DNA of 64,000 bases from Blastococcus aggregatus (GTDB lineage Bacteria; Actinomycetota; Actinomycetes; Mycobacteriales; Geodermatophilaceae): contig NZ_OBQI01000002.1 of NCBI RefSeq assembly GCF_900221005.1, forward strand, positions 186,001 to 250,000, read 5' to 3'. Each line of letters begins with the position of its first letter. Position 1 is the first letter of the stretch. The position numbers and the translations under genes are program-made. The notes below the pieces were generated by a model. The model did not search any database. It worked only from the letters and a program-made list of their open reading frames with translations, and was not told where the DNA came from. Shown piece by piece: positions 59,286 through 64,000 of the stretch.

Positions 59286-61421
59286 GTGACCGCATCCCCT
59301 GCCGTCGAGGTCCTCCCGGGCTCCCCCACTCCGCTCGGCGCGCACTGGGACGGCACGGGCACGAACTTCGCCCTGTGGTCGGCCGGCGCGCACGCCGTCG
59401 ACCTGTGCCTCTTCGACGCCGACGGCACCGAGCACCGGCACCGGCTGACCGAGAGCACCCACCAGATCTGGCACGGCCGGGTCGGCGGCATCGGCCCTGG
59501 TCAGCGCTACGGGTACCGGGTGCACGGGCCCTACGAGCCGTCGGCCGGACAGCGGTACAACCCGGCCAAGCTGCTGCTGGACCCCTACGCGCGCGCCGTC
59601 GACGGCGAGCTGCGGTTGGACCCCGCGCTGTTCGGGCACCCGGTCGATGCCGTCGACAGCCCGGTCCCCGACGGCCAGGACTCCGCGCCGTCGGTGCCGC
59701 GCGGCGTCGTCGTCCACGACACCTTCCCGTGGGACGGCGACCGCGCGCTGCGCACGTCCTGGTCGGACACCGTCATCTACGAGGTGCACGTCAAGGGCGC
59801 GACCATGCGGCACCCCGGCGTCCCCGCGCAGCTGCGCGGCACCTACGCGGGGCTGGCCCACCCGGCGTTCGTCGAGCACCTGCAGTCCCTGGGCGTGACC
59901 GCGGTGGAACTGCTGCCGGTGCACTCCTTCGTCAGCGAGCCGCACCTGCTGCGCCGCGGGCTGACCAACTACTGGGGCTACAACACCCTCGGCTTCTTCG
60001 CCCCGCACGCCGGCTACAGCGCCTCGGGCAGCAGCGGCGGGCAGGTCACCGAGTTCAAGACGATGGTGAAGGCGCTGCACGCCGCCGGCATCGAGGTGAT
60101 CCTCGACGTCGTCTACAACCACACCGCCGAGGGCGACCAGACCGGCCCGACGCTGTCGCTCAAGGGCATCGACAACGCCGGCTACTACCGCGTGGACGGG
60201 GCGAACCCGGCGCGGTACACCGACTTCACCGGCTGCGGCAACACCCTCGACGTCCGCCGCTCACCGGTGCTGGCCCTGCTCATGGACTCGCTGCGCTACT
60301 GGGTCACCGAGATGCACGTGGACGGATTCCGGTTCGACCTCGCGCCGGCGCTGGCCCGCTCCACGGAGGACTTCGACCGGTTCTCCGGGTTCTTCGACGT
60401 GGTGCACCAGGACCCGGTGGTCAGCCAGGTGAAGCTGATCGCCGAGCCGTGGGACGTCGGCCCCGGCGGCTACCAGGTGGGCAACTTCCCGCCGCCGTGG
60501 ACGGAGTGGAACGCCGCCTACCGGGACACCGTGCGCGACGTGTGGTCCGGCGCGCACGTGGGTGTCCGCGACCTCGCCTACCGGCTCACCGGCTCCTCGG
60601 ACCTGTACCGCTCCGACGGCCGGCGCCCCTTCGCCAGCATCAACTTCGTCACCGCCCACGACGGCTTCACCCTGCGCGACCTGGTCACGTACCAGGACAA
60701 GCGGAACGAGGCCAACGGCGAGGAGAACCGGGACGGCGAGAGCCACAACCGCGGGTGGAACTGCGGCGTCGAGGGCGAGACCGACGATGTCGCCGTCACC
60801 GCGCTGCGCCGCCGACAGGTGCGCAACCTGCTCGGCACGCTGCTGCTCTCCACCGGGGTGCCCATGCTCACCGCCGGTGACGAGCTCGGCCGCACCCAGC
60901 GCGGCAACAACAACGCCTACTGCCAGGACACCGAGCTGTCCTGGCTGGACTGGTCGCAGGTCGACGAGGAGCTGCGCGCCTTCGTCGCCCACGTGCTGGC
61001 GCTCCGCCGGTCGGCGCCGGTGCTGCGGCAGGAGGCGTTCTTCGAGGGCCACGAGCTGCCCGGGACCGGCGGCACCCGCGACCTGGCCTGGTTCGCCCCC
61101 GACGGCAAGCAGCTCACCACGACCGACTGGTTCGACACCGGCCTGCAGACGATCGGCATGTACCTCGACGGCCGCGGCATCCGGGCGCGCGACGCCCTCG
61201 GCCGGCCGGTGGTCGACGACTCGTACCTGATCTGGCTGCACGCCGGCGCCGAGCCGGTGACCCTCGAGCTGCCGGCCGCGCCGTGGGCCGATGGCTACGA
61301 ACTCGTCGTCTCCACCGAGTACGCGACCGGAGCCCCGCCGGCGACGGCGGTCGTGGCGCCCAGCCCTGTGGAGCTACCGGGCCGGTGCGTGTGGGTGCTC
61401 AAGGTGCTCCGCCGCCCCTGA
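59286..61421 (+). CDS. glgX: Glycogen debranching enzyme
   Basis: GH13 isoamylase-type debranching enzyme that cleaves alpha-1,6 branches. The 711 residues begin with a CBM48 domain (PLGAHWDGTGTNFALWSAGA). The catalytic barrel follows with VILDVVYNHTAEGD, the nucleophile region MHVDGFRFDLAPALAR, the acid/base region VKLIAEPWDVGPGGYQ and FVTAHDGFTLRDLVTY. The GTG at 59286 gives the usual N-terminus. It is 1.2 kb from, and convergent with, the alpha-glucan phosphorylase gene, so glycogen breakdown genes cluster here. Confidence 0.95.
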   Translation: MTASPAVEVLPGSPTPLGAHWDGTGTNFALWSAGAHAVDLCLFDADGTEHRHRLTESTHQIWHGRVGGIGPGQRYGYRVHGPYEPSAGQRYNPAKLLLDPYARAVDGELRLDPALFGHPVDAVDSPVPDGQDSAPSVPRGVVVHDTFPWDGDRALRTSWSDTVIYEVHVKGATMRHPGVPAQLRGTYAGLAHPAFVEHLQSLGVTAVELLPVHSFVSEPHLLRRGLTNYWGYNTLGFFAPHAGYSASGSSGGQVTEFKTMVKALHAAGIEVILDVVYNHTAEGDQTGPTLSLKGIDNAGYYRVDGANPARYTDFTGCGNTLDVRRSPVLALLMDSLRYWVTEMHVDGFRFDLAPALARSTEDFDRFSGFFDVVHQDPVVSQVKLIAEPWDVGPGGYQVGNFPPPWTEWNAAYRDTVRDVWSGAHVGVRDLAYRLTGSSDLYRSDGRRPFASINFVTAHDGFTLRDLVTYQDKRNEANGEENRDGESHNRGWNCGVEGETDDVAVTALRRRQVRNLLGTLLLSTGVPMLTAGDELGRTQRGNNNAYCQDTELSWLDWSQVDEELRAFVAHVLALRRSAPVLRQEAFFEGHELPGTGGTRDLAWFAPDGKQLTTTDWFDTGLQTIGMYLDGRGIRARDALGRPVVDDSYLIWLHAGAEPVTLELPAAPWADGYELVVSTEYATGAPPATAVVAPSPVELPGRCVWVLKVLRRP

Positions 61422-61440
61422 CCGCTCGACGCGCCCGCCG

Positions 61441-61515
61441 CCGCATTGCGGGCGTTGTTCGCACATTGCGGGCCCTGCAGCACCCGCAATGCACGCACAA
61501 CACCCGCAGAGTGCG
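61441..61515. repeat. Long imperfect palindrome between glgX and the FHA gene
   Basis: Two arms of about 37 bases meet at CTGCAG (61475-61480). Each arm holds two copies of a TTGCGGG/CTGCGGG word and a GTTGT word: CATTGCGGG at 61444-61452 and 61464-61472, and the complements CCCGCAATG and ACCCGCAGAG on the right. It lies between convergent stops and could act as a bidirectional terminator, but its internal repetition looks like a small palindromic repeat element. Confidence 0.6.
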
Positions 61516-61527
61516 CCGAGGCCCCGG

Positions 61528-62511
61528 CTACTCGGGCTGCTCGAAGGTGATGACGGTCCAGCCGAGGAGCAGCCGGTCGCCGTCGGAGAGGGGGTGCGGC
61601 TGGCCGGGCTCGAGCTGGGTCCACTCGGTGGCCTCGGGGCCGGCGACGTGGGTGCCGTTGAGCGACCCGAGGTCGACCAGCGACACCTCGGTGCCCGAGC
61701 GGGTCAGGGCGGCGTGCGCCGAGGAGAGCACGTTCTGGGTGTCCGCGATCGGCACGGGACGGGCGGTGCCGGCGGTGACCATCTCGTGGTTGTCGGGACG
61801 GCGCCCCAGCACGAGGTCCTCGTCCACGGTGACGACCAGTCCGTCGTCGAACCGGAGCAGCGGCACGGATCCCGCGGGCGCGTCGGAGTCGGCGTCCGGC
61901 CGCCAGAACGCGGTCTGCTCGCCGGACTCGGCGGGCGCGCCGACCCGGCTGGAGCCGCTGGCCGCACCCGAGCCGAAGCCGGCGTCGGACCCGGCGAGGA
62001 ACGACGACGCCGCAGGCGAGGACGGCGCGGCCGCAGCGACCGGCGCCGCAGCGGCAGCGGTTCCGTGCAGCGTCGCCCCGGAACCGGGCACGGTGCCCTC
62101 GACGAGGTCGAACGTCACACCGGAGGCGGCCTGCGAGGCGGCGGACCCGGGGCCGACGTAGAGCGTGCGGCCGAGCGCGAACCCGGAGGCGAGGGTCCCG
62201 CCGTCGACCGAGGAGCCGGAGACCGGCACACCGTCGACGGAGAGCTGACCCTTGCCGGACCACAGCGCGACACCGGTGCCCGCACCGGCGTCGGTCAGGA
62301 CGAGGGCGAAGGACGCGCTGCCGGAGCCGAGCGACCCCGCCTGCGCGGCGACGGCGGTCAGCACCTGCTCGGCGCCGGGGCCGGTGACCCCGAGGCATGC
62401 GTGCAGGGCCGCCACGAGGGCGGGGGAACCTGGCGCGTCCACCCACAGCAGACCGCCGTCGCGGCGGGCGACGACGGCGTCTCCGGGCAGGACTTCACAG
62501 CGGTCGGGCAT
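61528..62511 (-). CDS. FHA-domain protein
   Basis: A 327-residue protein. An N-terminal region of about 140 residues (PDRCEVLPGDAVVARRDGG onward) looks like a degenerate phosphatase- or sensor-like domain. Then follow an Ala/Ser/Pro/Gly-rich linker (about 155-235) and a C-terminal FHA domain (245-325) with LVLGRRPDNHEM, VLSSAHAALTR and VDLGSLNGTHVAG, the Arg, Ser-x-x-His and Asn-Gly-Thr positions that bind phosphothreonine. It probably takes part in Ser/Thr kinase signalling; partners are unknown. I chose the ATG at 62511. Confidence 0.85.
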   Translation of the reverse strand: MPDRCEVLPGDAVVARRDGGLLWVDAPGSPALVAALHACLGVTGPGAEQVLTAVAAQAGSLGSGSASFALVLTDAGAGTGVALWSGKGQLSVDGVPVSGSSVDGGTLASGFALGRTLYVGPGSAASQAASGVTFDLVEGTVPGSGATLHGTAAAAAPVAAAAPSSPAASSFLAGSDAGFGSGAASGSSRVGAPAESGEQTAFWRPDADSDAPAGSVPLLRFDDGLVVTVDEDLVLGRRPDNHEMVTAGTARPVPIADTQNVLSSAHAALTRSGTEVSLVDLGSLNGTHVAGPEATEWTQLEPGQPHPLSDGDRLLLGWTVITFEQPE

Positions 62512-62631
62512 GGCGGCCAGCCTAGTGATGCCCAACCGACTTCGTCGCCCGGCCGCCCCCGCCACGCCGTACCCGGACCACGTCACAGCGAACGGGTGGG
62601 ACGAGCGTGACGGGAGCGTCGCGACGGGTGA

Positions 62632-64000
62632 TCAGGCGGTCGTCACGACCCCGAGCTCGGCCGGATCGGCCAGGTGCTCGGAGTGCGGGAGCACGCGCAC
62701 CGTGTAGCCGAACGCGCCGGTGCGCTCCAGCGGGACGGTGGCGGTGAACCAGTGCCGGGAGCCCTCGGTCTGCTCGTGCGCCATGGGCACCGAGGTGACC
62801 TCGTGCAGCCCGTCGGCGTCGTCGACCCGCCCGTAGGCGGCCTGCACCTCGACGTCACCCGGCTCCAGCCCGGGCAGCTCCACCTCGGCGCGCAGCGCCA
62901 GGGTCGAGCCGATCTCGGGGGTGTCGCCGGCGCCCGTCGCCTCGACGTGCGCGACGCGGACGGTCGACCAGTTGTGCAGCAGGTGCGCCCGCCACTGCGC
63001 CTCGGCGCGCGCCGGGGCGTAGCCCTCCCCCGCCATCACGCGTGCCGACTGCGCCGCCGGCACGTAGAGCGCCTGGACGTAGTCGCGCACCATGCGGGTG
63101 GCCAGCACCTTCGGGCCGGTCTCGCGCAGCGTGTGGCGGACCATCTCCACCCAGCGCGCCGGCACGCCCTCGGCGTCGCGCTCGTAGAACCGCGGCAGCA
63201 CCTGGGTGGACAGCAGGTCGTAGATCGCCCGCGCCTCCACCTCGTCGCGGCGGTCGGCGTCCGCGACGCCGTCGGCCGTGGGGATCGCCCAGCCGTTCTG
63301 GCCGTCGAACCACTCGTCCCACCAGCCGTCGCGGATGGAGAGGTTCAGCCCGCCGTTGAGCGCCGACTTCATCCCCGAGGTGCCGCAGGCCTCCAGCGGC
63401 CGCAGCGGGTTGTTCAGCCAGACGTCGCAGCCCCAGTACAGGTAGCGGGCCATCCCGATGTCGTAGCCGGGCAGGAACGCGATGCGGTGCCGGATCTCGG
63501 GGTCGTCGGCGAACTCGACCATCTGCTGGATCAGCTTCTTGCCGCCGTCGTCGGCGGGGTGGCTCTTGCCGGCGATGACCAGCTGCAGCGGGCGGGCCGG
63601 GTCCAGCAGCATCGCCTTGAGCTTGGCCGGGTCGCGCAGCATCAGGGTCAGCCGCTTGTAGCTCGGCACCCGCCGGGCGAACCCGATGGTGAGGACGTCG
63701 GGGTCGAAGGCGGTGTCGGTCCAGCCGACCTCGGCCTCGGTGGCGCCACGGGACAGCGCGGTCTCGCGGATCCGGCGGCGCACCTCGTCGACCAGCCGGC
63801 CGCGCAGGGTGCGCCGGATCGCCCAGAGGTCACCCGCGGGGATCTTGTCGACGCCGTCGAAGTGCACCGGCCCGTCGACGACGACCGGGTCGCCCTGGCT
63901 CGAGGTCTGGGTGCCCATCTCGACCAGCTCGCGCGCGGTCCAGGTCGGCGCGTGCACGCCGTTGGTGATCGAGCCGATCGGCACGTCGCGCTCGTCGAAG
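62632..64000 (-). CDS. glgP: Alpha-glucan phosphorylase, C-terminal part (partial at window edge)
   Basis: GT35 phosphorylase of the short TIGR02094 type, releasing glucose 1-phosphate from alpha-glucans. The frame is open to base 64000; 456 codons are present, about half of the family length. Seen: IGFARRVPSYKRLTLMLRD, LVIAGKSHPADDGGKKLIQQ, LYWGCDVWLNNPLRPLEACG and the PLP lysine in CGTSGMKSALNGGLNLSIRD. It faces glgX across the FHA gene. The 120 bases to the FHA start hold no clear terminator. Confidence 0.95.
   Translation of the reverse strand, partial: FDERDVPIGSITNGVHAPTWTARELVEMGTQTSSQGDPVVVDGPVHFDGVDKIPAGDLWAIRRTLRGRLVDEVRRRIRETALSRGATEAEVGWTDTAFDPDVLTIGFARRVPSYKRLTLMLRDPAKLKAMLLDPARPLQLVIAGKSHPADDGGKKLIQQMVEFADDPEIRHRIAFLPGYDIGMARYLYWGCDVWLNNPLRPLEACGTSGMKSALNGGLNLSIRDGWWDEWFDGQNGWAIPTADGVADADRRDEVEARAIYDLLSTQVLPRFYERDAEGVPARWVEMVRHTLRETGPKVLATRMVRDYVQALYVPAAQSARVMAGEGYAPARAEAQWRAHLLHNWSTVRVAHVEATGAGDTPEIGSTLALRAEVELPGLEPGDVEVQAAYGRVDDADGLHEVTSVPMAHEQTEGSRHWFTATVPLERTGAFGYTVRVLPHSEHLADPAELGVVTTA

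Overview
The window is very G+C-rich, gene-dense DNA with a high share of GTG starts and many 4-base stop/start overlaps, as expected of an actinobacterium. Gene content and order follow the region around ppk, mutT1, leuCD, gltX, leuB, serA, ilvBNC, gatCAB, ligA, mnmA, iscS and etfAB of Mycobacterium tuberculosis. The mycobacterial hupB (between mutT1 and leuD) and pfkA (between gatB and gatA) are absent from their usual places. The two GGDEF/EAL proteins, the RGCVC-type small protein and the general style suggest a Geodermatophilaceae-like genome (Blastococcus, Geodermatophilus or Modestobacter); that family assignment is inference. No rRNA, CRISPR array, transposase, phage gene or replication origin was seen, and no gap between genes exceeds about 230 bases.

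Layout. 1-4646: end of ppk, mutT1-like Nudix/phosphatase fusion, leuD-leuC read leftward, and a divergent IclR regulator with three related operator-like repeats between. 4655-7910: an accessory block of four overlapping genes read leftward (RelA/SpoT-fold protein, degenerate ROK protein, ROK glucokinase, membrane-anchored protein). 8066-10513: GH3 beta-glucosidase. 10526-14283: two tRNA-Glu copies, each with its own terminator, tRNA-Gln, a CPBP protease, gltX and a FAH-family enzyme. 14327-20029: two small enzymes, cimA behind a leader-peptide attenuator, leuB and serA. 20198-25144: two small membrane proteins, then ilvB-ilvN-ilvC behind a second leader-peptide attenuator. 25192-30562: two tandem GGDEF-EAL membrane proteins, one intact and one degenerate. 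30650-35804: ilvD, an XRE regulator, a PH-domain protein, a hydroxyacid dehydrogenase and an LppZ-like lipoprotein. 35883-40270: gatC-gatA-orf67-gatB and an ACT-domain protein. 40350-42369: a frameshifted DUF222-HNH gene with a LexA-like box at its start. 42385-51969: F420-type oxidoreductase, ligA, a MetE-like protein, mnmA, iscS, an MFS exporter and etfBA. 52085-58400: a Cds1-like cysteine desulfhydrase with an RGCVC-type protein, a four-gene ABC importer operon and an enoyl-CoA hydratase. 58410-64000: an ABC ATPase, glgX, an FHA protein and the 3' part of an alpha-glucan phosphorylase gene.

How the genes fit together. Much of branched-chain amino acid synthesis is here: citramalate synthase, isopropylmalate dehydratase and dehydrogenase, acetolactate synthase, ketol-acid reductoisomerase and dihydroxy-acid dehydratase. 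Three control devices are visible: an IclR operator at leuC, an Ile-codon leader at cimA and a Leu/Val-codon leader at ilvB. gltX, tRNA-Glu, tRNA-Gln and gatCAB together supply the indirect route to Gln-tRNA(Gln). iscS and mnmA are coupled sulfur-transfer genes for tRNA thiolation. glgX, the phosphorylase, the glucokinase and the beta-glucosidase belong to glucan and glucose use.

The strongest candidates for undescribed biology are the four-gene RelA/SpoT-ROK-ROK-membrane operon and the cimA attenuator, whose layout matches the ilvB attenuator: a leader stop codon inside a GC-rich hairpin that abuts the terminator.
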